DNA of 64,000 nucleotides from Geopseudomonas sagittaria (GTDB lineage: Bacteria > Pseudomonadota > Gammaproteobacteria > Pseudomonadales > Pseudomonadaceae), in contig NZ_FOXM01000004.1 of NCBI RefSeq assembly GCF_900115715.1, positions 124,001 through 188,000 on the forward strand, in the 5' to 3' direction. This document shows, in pieces, positions 1 to 9,915 of this stretch (position 1 is its first letter; every line of letters begins with the position of its first letter). The position numbers and the translations under genes were made by a program. Under the pieces are notes generated by a model that ran no database searches, was not told the DNA's origin, and saw nothing but the letters and a program-made list of their open reading frames with translations.

Positions 1-2
1 CC

Positions 3-404
3 GGCACCCTGGCGCTCGGCCTGTGCTTCGGCGCCTACGCCACCGAGGTGTTCCGCGGCGCGCTGCTGGCCATCCCCAGGGGCCAGCGCGAGGCCGGCCA
101 GGCGCTGGGCCTGTCCGGCATGCGGATCTTCTGGCGCATCATCCTGCCGCAGCTGTGGCGCACCGCGCTGCCCGGCCTCGGCAACCTGTACATGATCCTG
201 CTCAAGGACACCGCGCTGGTGTCGCTGATCTCCCTGGAAGAGATCATGCGCAAGGCCGGCATCGCCTCCAACGCCACCAAGGCGCCCTTCACCTTCTACA
301 TGAGCGCCGCGGCCATCTACCTCGCCCTCACCGTGATCGTCATGCTGGTCCTCAATCATCTGGAAAAACGCGCCGGCCGCGGCATCGCGAGGAACGAGCT
401 ATGA
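3..404 (+). CDS. Polar amino-acid ABC transporter permease (HisQ/ArtQ-like), 5' partial
   Basis: This is the C-terminal part of an inner-membrane permease; the 5' end lies outside the window. It carries the permease loop that contacts the ATPase, with EAGQALGLS preceded by an ATEVFRGAL segment, as in the HisMQ/ArtQM family of polar amino-acid importers. Hydrophobic segments follow near the end. The stop overlaps the next start by 4 nt (ATGA at 401-404), so the two permeases are translationally coupled and probably form the heterodimer of one importer. The substrate (histidine, lysine, arginine or similar) cannot be told from this part. Confidence 0.9.
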   Translation, partial: GTLALGLCFGAYATEVFRGALLAIPRGQREAGQALGLSGMRIFWRIILPQLWRTALPGLGNLYMILLKDTALVSLISLEEIMRKAGIASNATKAPFTFYMSAAAIYLALTVIVMLVLNHLEKRAGRGIARNEL

Positions 405-1093
405 GCGGCTGGGAACTGCTGGTCAAGTGGACGCCGAAGATGCTCGACGGCGTCGCCCTGACCCTCGAGCTGGTGGCGATCGCCGTGGTCGCCGGACTGC
501 TGCTGGCCCTGCCGCTGGGCATCGGCCGCGCCTCGCGGCACTGGCACGTGCGCGCCCTGCCTTCGGCGTACATCTTCTTCTTCCGCGGCACGCCGCTGCT
601 GCTGCAGCTGTTCATCGTCTACTACGGCCTGGCGCAGTTCCCGGCGGTGCGCCAGAGCGTGCTGTGGCCGTTCCTGCGCGACCCGTACTGGTGCGCGCTG
701 CTGACCATGACCCTGCACACCGCGGCCTACATCGCCGAGATCATGCGCGGAGCGATCCACACCGTGCCGGTCGGCGAGGTGGAGGCGGCGCGCGCGCTGG
801 GCATGTCGAAGCGCCAGACGCTGTGGCACATCATCCTGCCACGCGCGGCGCGCATCGGCCTGCCGGCCTACACCAACGAAGTGATCCTGATGCTCAAGGC
901 CAGCGCGGTGGTCTACACCGTGACCCTCTACGACATCATGGGCATGGCCAAGACCATCAGCTCGCGCACCTACGAGCAGATGTTCTTCTTCGTCTACGCC
1001 GGGGCGCTGTACCTGATCATCACCATCGGTCTGACCTGGATCTTCCGCGGCATCGAGCGCTGGCTGCGGGTGGACGCGGCGCGGGGACGCTGA
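401..1093 (+). CDS. Polar amino-acid ABC transporter permease (HisM/ArtM-like)
   Basis: This 230-residue inner-membrane permease is the usual length for HisM/ArtM proteins. About five hydrophobic segments are visible. The FFFRGTPLLLQLF segment near residues 52-64 is characteristic of the polar amino-acid permease family, and an EVEAARALGMS loop near residue 126 is the ATPase-coupling site. The ATG at 401 overlaps the stop of the preceding permease gene. With that gene it would form the channel of an amino-acid importer; the binding protein and ATPase must lie outside the window or elsewhere. The substrate is unknown, and basic amino acids are a family-based guess. Confidence 0.92.
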   Translation: MSGWELLVKWTPKMLDGVALTLELVAIAVVAGLLLALPLGIGRASRHWHVRALPSAYIFFFRGTPLLLQLFIVYYGLAQFPAVRQSVLWPFLRDPYWCALLTMTLHTAAYIAEIMRGAIHTVPVGEVEAARALGMSKRQTLWHIILPRAARIGLPAYTNEVILMLKASAVVYTVTLYDIMGMAKTISSRTYEQMFFFVYAGALYLIITIGLTWIFRGIERWLRVDAARGR

Positions 1094-1101
1094 GGCTGGC
1101 C

Positions 1102-2316
1102 GTGTCCGAGATCCTCCAAGGCCCCCTGCTGCGCCAGCGCTTCGCCGAACTGGAGGCCTTCCTGCTCGCCCACCAGGCGCTGTGGCGCGAGAAGCCGTTC
1201 GTCCAGCGCACGCTGGCCTGGGAAGCCGCGCACCCGGCGCTGGCCGGCTGGCTGCGCGGGCGCAGCCTGGAGCAGGCCGAGGCGCTGCACAACCATCCCG
1301 AACAGCTGCTGGACGCTCCGGCGCCATTCCCGGAGCTCGCCGCTCGCGCCGCCGAACTGGCCGCGGTCGGCCCGCTGCCGGCCGCCGCGCTGGCCAGCCT
1401 GCCGGCGTCGTTCAGCGTCGACGTGCCGGGACGCAAGTGGCAGCAGATCGACGCCTTCGCCGCCAGCCTGGACTTCCGCCAGCCGGTCCACCACTGGCTC
1501 GACTGGTGTGCCGGCAAGGGCCACCTGGGCCGCCGCCTGGCGCATGCCGGCACGCCGCTGACCTGTCTGGAATACGATGCCGCGCTGGTCGCCGACGGCC
1601 AGCGCCTGAGCCGGCGCCTGGCGCTGGACGCCCGGCACCTCGAGCAGGATGTGCTGGCCGCCAGCGCCGAAGGCCACCTGCACGCCGAGCACACCCCGGT
1701 GGCCCTGCACGCCTGCGGCGCGCTGCACATGCGCCTGCTGCAGCTGGCCAGCCGCGGCGGCTGCCGCCAGCTGGCGGTGGCGCCGTGCTGCTACAACCGC
1801 ATCGACGCAGAGCTCTACGCGCCGCTGTCACAGCTCGCCCAGGCCTCGCCGCTGCTGCTCGGCCGCGACGACCTCGGCCTGCCGCTGCAGGAAACCGTCA
1901 CCGCCGGCAGCCGCGTGCGCCGCCAGCGCGACCACTCGATGGCCCGCCGGCTGGCCTTCGACTACCTGCAGCGCGAGCTGCGCGGGGTGGACGCCTACCT
2001 GCCGACCCCCTCGCTGCCGCCGGCCTGGCTGCACAAGCCGTTCGCCGACTGGTGCCGCGACCTCGCCGCGCTCAAGGGCCTGCCGGCGCCGGCCGCGCGC
2101 GACTGGGCGGCGCTGGAAGCCCGCGGCTGGCAGCGCCTCGCCGAGGTGCGCAATCTGGAGCTGCTGCGCGGCCTGTTCCGCCGCCCGCTGGAAGTGTGGC
2201 TGCTGCTCGATCGCGCCCTGTACCTGGAGGAGCAGGGCTACGCGGTGCGCCTCGGCACTTTCTGCGCCTACCGGCTGACCCCGCGCAACCTGCTGCTGCT
2301 GGCCGAGCGGGATTAG
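1102..2316 (+). CDS. SAM-dependent methyltransferase (Methyltransf_32-like)
   Basis: This is a predicted cytoplasmic class I methyltransferase of 404 residues. The first ~110 residues have no recognised domain. The SAM-binding motif is DWCAGKGHLGR at residues 134-144, followed by an acidic strand-2 end (LEYDAAL). HACGALHM and APCCYNRI further on are typical of the Methyltransf_32 group (METTL25/TRM13-like fold), whose bacterial substrates are not well established. The start is taken as GTG at 1102, 8 nt after the permease stop, because the open frame upstream only mirrors hisM in another register. It is probably co-transcribed with the permeases, but no functional link is obvious. Confidence 0.8.
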   Translation: MSEILQGPLLRQRFAELEAFLLAHQALWREKPFVQRTLAWEAAHPALAGWLRGRSLEQAEALHNHPEQLLDAPAPFPELAARAAELAAVGPLPAAALASLPASFSVDVPGRKWQQIDAFAASLDFRQPVHHWLDWCAGKGHLGRRLAHAGTPLTCLEYDAALVADGQRLSRRLALDARHLEQDVLAASAEGHLHAEHTPVALHACGALHMRLLQLASRGGCRQLAVAPCCYNRIDAELYAPLSQLAQASPLLLGRDDLGLPLQETVTAGSRVRRQRDHSMARRLAFDYLQRELRGVDAYLPTPSLPPAWLHKPFADWCRDLAALKGLPAPAARDWAALEARGWQRLAEVRNLELLRGLFRRPLEVWLLLDRALYLEEQGYAVRLGTFCAYRLTPRNLLLLAERD

Positions 2317-2333
2317 CCGCACGACCAGACATG

Positions 2334-2359
2334 AAAAAGGCGCCCGCAAGAGGCGCCTT
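2334..2359 (-). terminator. Rho-independent terminator of the RND efflux operon
   Basis: An 8-bp stem (AAGGCGCC at 2337-2344 pairing with GGCGCCTT at 2352-2359) has a 7-nt loop. Read on the minus strand it is followed by TTTTT (2334-2338). It lies about 100 nt past the stop of the outer-membrane efflux gene. On the plus strand it has no U-tract, so it is at best a weak terminator for the methyltransferase gene. Confidence 0.8.
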
Positions 2360-2403
2360 CGATCCGTTCACCACACTGCAGCACTTGCCCTTCGGGCGGG
2401 CCT

Positions 2404-2437
2404 GTGGCCCGCATCGCCGCGAGGTCGCGCCTCCCAC
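2404..2437. repeat. Intergenic repeat, family A (copy 1)
   Basis: The segment holds GCATCGCCGCGAGG followed by CGCGCCTCCCAC. Its reverse complement recurs nearly unchanged at 33445-33477, between liuE and the CoA-transferase genes. It sits in the gap between the efflux operon and its terminator. Only two copies are in the window, so its genomic number is unknown. Confidence 0.6.
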
Positions 2438-2459
2438 AGCACACACGGCTGGAGCGGTG

Positions 2460-3854
2460 TCACTCCACCCCACCACCGAGCGCCTTGAACAGGGCGATCT
2501 CGCTGCCCAGCTGGGCCAGGCGGGTGTCGATCAGCTGCTGGCTGCTGGCGAACAGCTGGCGCTGGGCGTCGAGCAGGGTCAACTGACTGTCGACGCCGGT
2601 GCGATAGCGGGTCTCGGCCAGACGGTAGTACTCGGCGCTGGCTTCGACCAGGTCGCGCTGCGCCGCGAGTTGCTGGTGATAGGTGCCGCGCGCCGCCAGG
2701 CCGTCGGCGACCTCGCTGAACGCGGCCTGGATCGCCTGCTCGTACTGCGCCACGCGGATGTCCTTCTGCAGGCTGGCGTAGTCGAGATTGGCCTTGAGGC
2801 TGCCGGCGGTGAAGATCGGCAGGTTGATCTGCGGCTGGAACAGCCAGGTGCCGCTGCCGCCCTTGAACAGCCCGGACAGTTCGCTGCTGGTGGTGCCGGC
2901 GCGCGCGGTCAGGCTGATGCTCGGGAAGAACGCCGCGCGCGCCGCACCGATGTCGGCGTTGGCCGCCTTGAGCTGGTGCTCGGCCTGGAGGATGTCCGGG
3001 CGACGCTGCAGCAGCGCGGAGGGCAGGCCGACCGGCAGCTCGGCGAGCACGGCCTGATCCAACGCCTGCGCCGCCGGCAGGTCGGCCGGCGGAGCGCTGC
3101 CGAGCAGCAGCTGCAGGGCGTTGCGATCCTGTGCCAGCAGACGGGTGAACTGCGCCACGCTGACCCGCGCGCCCTCCACCGCGGTGCGCGACTGTTGCAA
3201 CTCCAGCGCCGAGGCCACGCCGACGTCGAAGCTGCGCTGGGTCAGCGCATGGCTCTGCTCGTAGGTCTTGAGGGTTTCCTCGCTGAGGGTCAGCAGCTCG
3301 CGGTCGGCCTGCAGGGTCAGCCAGGCGTCGGCGACGCTGGCCACCAGGCTGATCTGCGTGGCGCGCTGCGCCTGGGCGGTGGCGAAGTACTGCTCCAGCG
3401 CCGCCTGGTTGAGGCTGCGCAGACGACCGAACAGGTCCAGCTCCCAATCGGTGACCCCGATCGTGGCGCCGTACTCGCCGTTGGTCTCGGCCTGACCGGT
3501 GCGGGTCAGGTCGGCCGGCAGACGCTGACGGGTGCCGCTGCCACGGGCGTCGAGCTGCGGGAACAGCTCGGCGCGCTGGATGCGGTGCAGCGCCTGGTAG
3601 GCCTCGACGTTCAGCGCGGCCACGCGCAGGTCGCGGTTGTTGTCCAGCGCCACGCCGATCAGCTGCTGCAGCGCCGGATCGCGGAAGAAGCTGCGCCACT
3701 CCGGCAGCTCGGCAACCGCCGAGCCCGCTTCGGCGTAGGCTGCCCCTTGCGGCCAGCTGGCCGCCACCGGCGCCTCGGGACGCTGGTAGTCGGGGATCAG
3801 CGAGCAGCCGCTCAGCGCCAGGACGATGCTCAGGGTCAGGATCGACTTGTTCAC
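2460..3854 (-). CDS. ttgC: RND efflux outer-membrane lipoprotein channel (OprM/TtgC family)
   Basis: This 464-residue outer-membrane channel is the exit duct of a tripartite RND pump. A signal peptide ends in the lipobox LSGC (Cys17), so it is lipidated as OprM and TtgC are. The rest follows the OprM pattern of two repeated coiled-coil/beta units; conserved pieces include [12 protein letters not shown] and the RRPDI motif near the middle. Translation starts at GTG (3852-3854), overlapping the stop of the pump gene by 4 nt (GTGA), so it is coupled to it. It is the last gene of the operon, before the terminator near 2340. The ttg name rests on family and operator resemblance; mexAB-oprM or arp naming would fit equally. 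Confidence 0.93.
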   Translation of the reverse strand: MNKSILTLSIVLALSGCSLIPDYQRPEAPVAASWPQGAAYAEAGSAVAELPEWRSFFRDPALQQLIGVALDNNRDLRVAALNVEAYQALHRIQRAELFPQLDARGSGTRQRLPADLTRTGQAETNGEYGATIGVTDWELDLFGRLRSLNQAALEQYFATAQAQRATQISLVASVADAWLTLQADRELLTLSEETLKTYEQSHALTQRSFDVGVASALELQQSRTAVEGARVSVAQFTRLLAQDRNALQLLLGSAPPADLPAAQALDQAVLAELPVGLPSALLQRRPDILQAEHQLKAANADIGAARAAFFPSISLTARAGTTSSELSGLFKGGSGTWLFQPQINLPIFTAGSLKANLDYASLQKDIRVAQYEQAIQAAFSEVADGLAARGTYHQQLAAQRDLVEASAEYYRLAETRYRTGVDSQLTLLDAQRQLFASSQQLIDTRLAQLGSEIALFKALGGGVE

Positions 3855-6800
3855 TGCACGGACTCCTTCTCGGCCTGCACTGCCGGCTTGCGTTTGCGTT
3901 CGGTCAGCGAGCAGACCAGCACATAGAACAGCGGGATCCAGAAGATCGCCAGCACCAGTGCGGAGAGCATGCCGCCGATCACCCCGGTGCCGATGGCGTG
4001 CTTGCTGCCGGCGCCGGCGCCGCTGGAAATCGCCAGCGGCACCACGCCGAGGATGAACGCCAGCGAGGTCATCACGATCGGCCGCAGACGCATGCGGCAG
4101 GCCTGCGCCGCCGCGTCGACCAGGCTCATGCCCTGCGCGTGCAGCGACTTGGCGAACTCGACGATAAGGATCGCGTTGCGCGCCGACAGGCCGATGGTGG
4201 TGAGCAGGCCGATCTGGAAGTACACGTCGTTGGACAGGCCGCGGCCGTAGGTGGCCAGCAGCGCACCGATGATGCCCAGCGGCACCACCAGCATCACCGA
4301 GAACGGGATCGACCAGCTCTCGTACAGCGCCGCCAGGCAGAGGAACACCACCAGCAGCGACAGCGCATACAGCGCCGGCGCCTGGCCACCGGCCAGGCGC
4401 TCCTCGTAGGACAGTCCGGTCCAGGCCAGACCCACCCCCGGCGGCAGCTCGGCGGCGAGCTTCTCGACCTCGATCATCGCCTCACCCGAGCTGTAACCCG
4501 GTGCCGCGGCGCCCAGCACTTCCATCGCCGGTACGCCGTTGTAGCGCGACAGCTTGGGCGGACCGTAGATCCACTGACCACTGGCGAAGGCGCTGAACGG
4601 CACCATCTGGCCCTGGTCGTTGCGCACGAACCACTTGTCGAGATCCTCCGGGTTCATCCGCGCCCCGGCATCGCCCTGCAGGTAGACCTTCTTCACCCGA
4701 CCGCGGTCGATGAAGTCGTTGACGTAGCTGCCGCCCCAAGCGATCGACAGAGTCTGGTCGATCTCGGCCAGCGCCACGCCCTGGGCGCGCGCCTTCTCGT
4801 CGTCGATCAGCAGCTGGTACTGCGCCTCGTCGCGCAGGCCGTTGGCGCGCACGCCGGCCAGCTTGGGGTTCTGCCCGGCCAGCTGGAGGAACTGGTCGCG
4901 CGCCGCGGTGAGCACCTGATGGCCGACGCCGGCGCGATCCTGGATGAACACGTTGAAGCCGGTGGCGTTGCCCAGCTCCATCACCGCCGGCGGGGCGAAG
5001 GCGAACACCATGGCGTCGCGGAAGCCGAAGAAGCGCTGCTGCGCACGCTGCGCCAGCTCGAACACGCTCTGGCCCGGCTCGCTGCGCTCGCTCCACGGCT
5101 TGAGGTTGATGAACGCCATGGCCGAACTCTGCCCGCGACCGGCGAAGTTGAAGCCGTTGACGGTGAACACCGAGCTGACCACGTCGCCCTCCTCCTCGAG
5201 CAGGTACTCGCGCATCTGCCGGACCACCTCGTAGGTGCGCTCGGCGCTGGAGCCGGCCGGGGTCTGCACCTGGCTGAACAGCACGCCCTGGTCTTCCTCG
5301 GGAAGGAAGGTGGTGGGAATCTTGGTGAACATCCACGCCATGATGGCGACGATCACCAGATACAGCAGCAGGTAGGGCGCCTTGCGCTTGAGCACCGCCT
5401 TGACGCCACGCTCGTAGCCGTCGACGCCGCGCTGGAAGTTGCGGTTGAACCAGCCGAAGAAACCGCCCTTGTGGTGATGCTCGCCCTTGGCGATCGGCTT
5501 GAGCAGGGTCGCGCACAGCGCCGGGGTGAAGATCAGCGCCACCAGCACCGACAGCACCATGGCCGAGACGATGGTGATCGAGAACTGCTGGTAGATCACC
5601 CCGGTGGAGCCGGGGAAGAACGCCATCGGCACGAACACCGCCGACAGCACCAGGCCGATGCCGACCAGCGCGCCCTGGATCTGCCCCATCGACTTGCGCG
5701 TGGCCTCCAGCGGCGACAGGCCCTCCTCGCTCATCACCCGCTCGACGTTCTCCACCACCACGATGGCGTCGTCGACCAGCAGGCCGATGGCCAGGATCAT
5801 CGCGAACATGGTCAGGGTGTTGATGCTGAAGCCGAACGCGGCGAGGATGCCGAAGGTGCCGAGCAGTACCACCGGTACCGCCAGGGTCGGGATCAGCGTG
5901 GCGCGGAAGTTCTGCAGGAACAGGTACATCACCAGGAACACCAGGGCGATGGCCTCGAACAGGGTCATCACCACGCCCATGATCGACGCCGAGATCACCG
6001 GCGTGGTGTCGTACGGATACACCGCCTTCATCCCCGGCGGGAAGAACGGCTCCAGCTCGGCGAGGGTCTGGCGCACCGCCGCCACGGTATCCAGCGCGTT
6101 GGCGCCGGTGGCCAGCTTGACCGCGATGCCGGTGGCCGGCAGGCCGTTGTACTCGGCGCTGATGCTGTAGTTCTCGCCGCCCAGCTCGACGCGGGCGACG
6201 TCCTTGAGACGCACCTGCGAGCCATCGGCGTTGACCTTGAGGAGAATGTCGCGGAACTGCTCGGGGGTCTGCAGGCGGGTCTTGCCGATGATGGTGGCGG
6301 TCAGCTGCTGGCCCGGCGAGGCCGGCAGGCCGCCGAGCTGGCCGGAGGAGATCTGCACGTTCTGCGCCTGGATGGCGCTCTTCACGTCCACCGGAGTCAG
6401 CGCGAAGTTGTTCAGCTTGGCCGGATCCAGCCAGATGCGCATGGCGTACTGGGCGCCGAACACCTGGAAATCGCCGACGCCGCGGGTCCGCGACAGCGGA
6501 TCCTGGATGTTGGAGACGATGTAGTCGGCCAGGTCGTTGCGGTCCATGCTACCGTCTTCGGACACCAGGCCGATGACCAGCAGGAAGTTGCGCACCGCCT
6601 TGGTGACGCGGATGCCCTGTTGCTGGACCTCCTGCGGCAGCAGCGGCGTGGCCAGCTGCAGCTTGTTCTGCACCTGCACCTGGGCGATGTCCGGATCGGT
6701 GCCCTGGTTGAAGGTCGCGGTGATGGTCATGCTGCCGTCGGAGTTGCTCTCCGAGGCGATGTAGCGCAGGCCGTCGATACCGTTGAGCTGCTGCTCGATC

Positions 6801-6991
6801 ACCTGCACCACGGTGTCCTGCACCGTCTGCGCCGAGGCGCCCGGATAGCGCACGGAAATCCCCACCGCCGGCGGCGCGATGCTCGGGTACTGGTTGATCG
6901 GCAACTTGAGGATCGACAGACCGCCGGCCAGCATGATCACCAGGGCGATCACCCAGGCGAAGATCGGCCGGTCGATGAAGAATCTCGACAT
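3851..6991 (-). CDS. ttgB: RND multidrug efflux pump, inner-membrane transporter (AcrB/MexB/TtgB)
   Basis: This 1046-residue proton-driven drug exporter matches the full AcrB/MexB length. It opens with the family signature [15 protein letters not shown] and aligns almost without gaps to AcrB from my knowledge of that protein. The proton-relay pair D407-D408 is visible in [18 protein letters not shown]. Two hydrophobic six-helix blocks (about 340-550 and 870-1030) flank the two large periplasmic porter loops. It lies 12 nt after the adaptor gene and overlaps the channel gene by 4 nt. It exports hydrophobic drugs, solvents and similar compounds from the inner membrane and periplasm; the exact range cannot be read from sequence. 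Confidence 0.96.
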   Translation of the reverse strand: MSRFFIDRPIFAWVIALVIMLAGGLSILKLPINQYPSIAPPAVGISVRYPGASAQTVQDTVVQVIEQQLNGIDGLRYIASESNSDGSMTITATFNQGTDPDIAQVQVQNKLQLATPLLPQEVQQQGIRVTKAVRNFLLVIGLVSEDGSMDRNDLADYIVSNIQDPLSRTRGVGDFQVFGAQYAMRIWLDPAKLNNFALTPVDVKSAIQAQNVQISSGQLGGLPASPGQQLTATIIGKTRLQTPEQFRDILLKVNADGSQVRLKDVARVELGGENYSISAEYNGLPATGIAVKLATGANALDTVAAVRQTLAELEPFFPPGMKAVYPYDTTPVISASIMGVVMTLFEAIALVFLVMYLFLQNFRATLIPTLAVPVVLLGTFGILAAFGFSINTLTMFAMILAIGLLVDDAIVVVENVERVMSEEGLSPLEATRKSMGQIQGALVGIGLVLSAVFVPMAFFPGSTGVIYQQFSITIVSAMVLSVLVALIFTPALCATLLKPIAKGEHHHKGGFFGWFNRNFQRGVDGYERGVKAVLKRKAPYLLLYLVIVAIMAWMFTKIPTTFLPEEDQGVLFSQVQTPAGSSAERTYEVVRQMREYLLEEEGDVVSSVFTVNGFNFAGRGQSSAMAFINLKPWSERSEPGQSVFELAQRAQQRFFGFRDAMVFAFAPPAVMELGNATGFNVFIQDRAGVGHQVLTAARDQFLQLAGQNPKLAGVRANGLRDEAQYQLLIDDEKARAQGVALAEIDQTLSIAWGGSYVNDFIDRGRVKKVYLQGDAGARMNPEDLDKWFVRNDQGQMVPFSAFASGQWIYGPPKLSRYNGVPAMEVLGAAAPGYSSGEAMIEVEKLAAELPPGVGLAWTGLSYEERLAGGQAPALYALSLLVVFLCLAALYESWSIPFSVMLVVPLGIIGALLATYGRGLSNDVYFQIGLLTTIGLSARNAILIVEFAKSLHAQGMSLVDAAAQACRMRLRPIVMTSLAFILGVVPLAISSGAGAGSKHAIGTGVIGGMLSALVLAIFWIPLFYVLVCSLTERKRKPAVQAEKESVQ

Positions 6992-7003
6992 GACAGCGCT
7001 CCC

Positions 7004-8179
7004 TTAACGGCTCTGAGCCGGCTGCTGGGCGGGCTTCTGTTCACTCGGCGGGGCCGCGGCGGCGCTCGACAGCGCCGACACATTGCTGGCCGGCTGCGGG
7101 TTGACCACGTCACCCGGCTTGATGAACTGCAGGCCCTCGGTGATCAGCCGATCGCCAGGCGCGAGGCCCTCGCTGACCAGCCAGAAGCTGCCGGCGGTGC
7201 GTTCGGCCTTGAGCACCCGCGGCTCCACCTTGTTGTCGGCATTGACCACCATCGCGGTGGCCTCGCCCTTGGCGTTGCGCGCCACGCCCTGCTGCGGGGC
7301 GAGGATCGCCGCACGCTTGCCGCCGGTCTGCAGCTGCGCCTGGACGAACATCCCCGGCAGCAGCACCTGCTCCGGGTTGGGGAACACCGCGCGCAGCACC
7401 ACCGAGCCGGTGCCCTGGTCCACCGACACCTCGGAGAACTCCAGGCGCCCGGCATGGGCGTAGGTGCTGCCGTCGGCCAGGGTCAGGTTGACCTTGGCCG
7501 CGCCGTCGATCTGTTCCAGCTGGCCGCTGGCCAGCTCGCGGCGCAGGCGCAGCAGCTCGCTGGCCGACTGGGTCACGTCCACATAGATCGGATCGAGCTG
7601 CTGGATTTCCGCCAGCGCCTGGCTCTGCCCGTTGCTCACCAGCGCACCCTCGGTCACCGCCGAGCGGCCGATGCGCCCGCCGATCGGCGCCAGCACCTTG
7701 GTGTAACGCAGGTCGATGCGCGCCTTATCCAGCGCCGCCTCCGCCTGCAGCTGCGCCGCGCGCGCCTCGTCATACTGCTGACGGCTGACCGCCTGGTCGG
7801 CCACCAGCACCTTGTAGCGCTCGGCCAGCGAACGGCTGGACAGCACGCTGGCCTCGGCACTTTTCAGGGTCGCCTGATAGATCGCCGGATCGATCTGGTA
7901 CAGCTGCTGGCCGGCCTTGACCTCGCTGCCTTCCTTGAACAGGCGTTTCTGCACGATGCCGTCGACCTGCGGACGCACCTCGGCCACCCGGTAGGCTGCG
8001 GTACGGCCCGGCAGCTCGGTGGTCAGGGTGAACGGCTGGGCCTCGAGGGTCACCACCCCCACCTGCGGCGCGGGGCGAGCCTGCGGCCCGGCCGCGTCCT
8101 CTTTGCCACAGCCGGCCAGCAACAGGAGCGACGACAGGGCGACAAAACCCAGCGCCGCGCGTGCGGATGCGCTATTCAT
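7004..8179 (-). CDS. ttgA: RND efflux periplasmic adaptor lipoprotein (MexA/TtgA family)
   Basis: This 391-residue membrane-fusion protein links the RND pump to the outer-membrane channel. It has a signal peptide with lipobox LLAGC, the paired lipoyl half-motifs (RPQVDGIVQKRLFKEGSEV and the matching APIGGRIGRS), an alpha-hairpin of about 90 residues between them, and a beta-barrel domain with LLPGMFVQAQL. The ATG at 8179 is chosen because it begins the lipoprotein signal; the frame stays open upstream without a signal. The gene is first in the ttgABC-type operon and diverges from the TetR gene. Its promoter overlaps the TtgR-like operator at 8246-8283. The C-terminal ~25 residues are rich in Ala, Gln and Pro. 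Confidence 0.94.
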   Translation of the reverse strand: MNSASARAALGFVALSSLLLLAGCGKEDAAGPQARPAPQVGVVTLEAQPFTLTTELPGRTAAYRVAEVRPQVDGIVQKRLFKEGSEVKAGQQLYQIDPAIYQATLKSAEASVLSSRSLAERYKVLVADQAVSRQQYDEARAAQLQAEAALDKARIDLRYTKVLAPIGGRIGRSAVTEGALVSNGQSQALAEIQQLDPIYVDVTQSASELLRLRRELASGQLEQIDGAAKVNLTLADGSTYAHAGRLEFSEVSVDQGTGSVVLRAVFPNPEQVLLPGMFVQAQLQTGGKRAAILAPQQGVARNAKGEATAMVVNADNKVEPRVLKAERTAGSFWLVSEGLAPGDRLITEGLQFIKPGDVVNPQPASNVSALSSAAAAPPSEQKPAQQPAQSR

Positions 8180-8245
8180 CGGGAAGCCTCGAATTCGTGT
8201 GCACAAGCAAGAGAATGAGTGTGGGAGTGGTTGAATCTCCAAGAC

Positions 8246-8283
8246 TTGCTAATATACTTACGTTCACGTTTGTTTGTAAACGC
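8246..8283. promoter_or_regulatory. Divergent efflux/repressor promoters with TtgR-like operator
   Basis: The minus strand reads TTTACAAACAAACGTGAACG followed by TAAGTATATTAGCAA. From memory this closely resembles the Pseudomonas putida TtgR operator of ttgABC. It has a plausible sigma70 promoter for the efflux operon: -35 TTTACA (8275-8280), 18-nt spacer, -10 TATATT (8251-8256). On the plus strand TTGAAT (8231-8236), a 16-nt spacer and TATACT (8253-8258) could drive the repressor gene. Both promoters overlap the operator, so one bound repressor would silence both. Confidence 0.75.
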
Positions 8284-8382
8284 AGACCTGTAGCAATTTT
8301 TGAACACCGTACGCCCCAACGGGCGCCCTTGCCAGGCCGCGAGCCCCCGAAGACCCCACCCGACCGGCGCATGAGATTCCCG

Positions 8383-9027
8383 ATGGCCCGTAGAACAAAA
8401 GAAGAAGCCGAAATCACCCGCCAGCAGATCCTCGACAGCGCCGAGCGCGTGTTCGCCGCCAAGGGCGTGGCCCACACCACCATGGCCGACATCGCCGCCG
8501 ATGCCGGCGTTTCGCGCGGCGCCCTGTACTGGCACTTCACCAGCAAGACCGACATCTTCCATGCCATGTTCGTCCGCCAACATGACGCTAACAAGGTCGT
8601 CTGCGCCGCTGCCCGTGATCCCGAGGAAGCGGACCCGATGGGCCAGATGCGCAGCATCCTCAGCCACTTCCTCAGCAAGGTGGTGGACGACCCGCAGCAG
8701 CGCCGGGTCAGCGAAATCCTCCACCACAAGTGCGAGCTGGCCGGCGAACAGGCCGACCTGCGCCAGCACCTGCAGGCCACCGGCGACGAGATCGACCAGG
8801 ACATCGCCCTGTCCCTGCGCAACGCCGTGCAGCGCGGCCAGCTGCCCGCCGATCTCGACCTGCGTCGCTCCGCCATCGCCGTGCATGCCTATATTCACGG
8901 CCTGATCGACAACTGGCTGCTGCGCCCCGACAGCTATCCCCTCGACCGCGAGGCCGAAGCCCTGGTGGATGCCATGCTCGACATGCTCAGGTTCAGCCCG
9001 GCGTTGCGGCATCCCTCGCAGGAGTAG
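8383..9027 (+). CDS. ttgR: TetR-family repressor of the RND efflux operon (TtgR/AcrR-like)
   Basis: This 214-residue cytoplasmic repressor begins MARRTKEEAEITRQ. A TetR helix-turn-helix spans residues ~12-58, with the signature TMADIAADAGVSRGALYWHF, followed by the larger ligand-binding region (TetR_C, AcrR type). The start at 8383 matches the TtgR/AcrR N-terminus; an in-frame ATG at 8371 would add four residues. It is divergent from the efflux operon and overlaps its operator region, the standard layout for a drug-responsive local repressor. Family knowledge says ligands such as antibiotics or flavonoids release it from DNA. Confidence 0.9.
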   Translation: MARRTKEEAEITRQQILDSAERVFAAKGVAHTTMADIAADAGVSRGALYWHFTSKTDIFHAMFVRQHDANKVVCAAARDPEEADPMGQMRSILSHFLSKVVDDPQQRRVSEILHHKCELAGEQADLRQHLQATGDEIDQDIALSLRNAVQRGQLPADLDLRRSAIAVHAYIHGLIDNWLLRPDSYPLDREAEALVDAMLDMLRFSPALRHPSQE

Positions 9028-9075
9028 CGCAGCAGGCAGGGCTCGTGACGCGATTGCCGGCAACCAGCACCTCAC

Positions 9076-9861
9076 TCAACCGACAAACACCTGCTGCCGG
9101 TGCCAGGCGACGAACTCGACGCTGGGCAGGAAGCGCTCAGGCAGCTCGATTTGCCGGCCGGCCAGCGGCCGCAGCACCTCCCGCACGAAGGGCTCGTCAC
9201 GCTGGCGCAACTGCGCGGAGAGCCTGATGGTGAAGTCGTCCTCGAGGGTAATCAGCCCCTGGTCGAAGGCGCGGTCGTGCAAGGCAGACAGGCACAGGCC
9301 ATTGGCCGGATTCAGCCGGTTCGCCTTGTCCGCACGCCAGGGCACGATATGGCTGGCCAGCAGCAGACGCGGCTCGGCCAGTCCGGACATGCAGCAGCGC
9401 CCGCGATAACTGCCGAGCACCGCGCGGCGGAAGAACTGCTGCTTGATGCGCTGCTCGACCACGACCTGGCGGGTGGCGCCGGTGAAATCGGCCAGCGCCA
9501 GCCCGTCGCCGGCCTCGTCCCGCTCCTGGTCGTCAGCCGGCATGTTGTGTTCAGCGCGCAAGACGGCAAGCAGACCGGCGCACTCCAGCGCCAGTCCCTC
9601 CCAGTCGGCATGGAACTGCGTCCAGACCTCACGGTCCAGCTTGGACGCGCCATCCAGGCCTCTGCGCCCGCTGGCTATGATGGCCGGATCCAGGCTGGCG
9701 AAATTGACCAGTTTCATCGCCACCGCTGAAGGGGTGCGCCCGATCAAACCAGCCAGCTCAACGATTTCCGGGTGGCGGCTGTGCAACTGACCGAACGGCA
9801 GATGGCAATACAGATGAAAGGCCAGCTTGAGCTGGCCAGTAGTCCAACGCTTGAGGCTCAT
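9076..9861 (-). CDS. HNH endonuclease (HNH_2 type), restriction-like
   Basis: This is a 261-residue predicted cytoplasmic nuclease. The N-terminal ~120 residues have no recognised domain. The C-terminal half carries an HNH_2 motif: YRGRCCMSG, then ASHIVPW with His171, NPANGLCLSALHD with Asn187 and His195, and ITLEDDF. Proteins of this shape are often annotated as putative restriction endonucleases, but no methyltransferase partner lies beside it. It runs opposite to the TetR gene and ends 48 nt from its stop. Next to it are the remains of an Mrr-like nuclease. The role is inferred from the family only. Confidence 0.85.
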   Translation of the reverse strand: MSLKRWTTGQLKLAFHLYCHLPFGQLHSRHPEIVELAGLIGRTPSAVAMKLVNFASLDPAIIASGRRGLDGASKLDREVWTQFHADWEGLALECAGLLAVLRAEHNMPADDQERDEAGDGLALADFTGATRQVVVEQRIKQQFFRRAVLGSYRGRCCMSGLAEPRLLLASHIVPWRADKANRLNPANGLCLSALHDRAFDQGLITLEDDFTIRLSAQLRQRDEPFVREVLRPLAGRQIELPERFLPSVEFVAWHRQQVFVG

Positions 9862-9915
9862 CGTGTCCGGCTCCCGCCAAGGGCAACCGCCCTCCTTACG
9901 AATTGATCGCAGTAG

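Noticed and set aside
1182..3926. Plus-strand 914-codon frame over the methyltransferase and the oprM-like gene
   Set aside because: It passes through the terminator and runs antisense to a clear gene, with only low-complexity translation.
3998..8218. A 1406-codon open frame antisense to the RND efflux operon
   Set aside because: It mirrors the real genes in a GC-rich sequence, is made mostly of His, Arg, Gln, Ala and Gly, and has no domain or ribosome-binding site.
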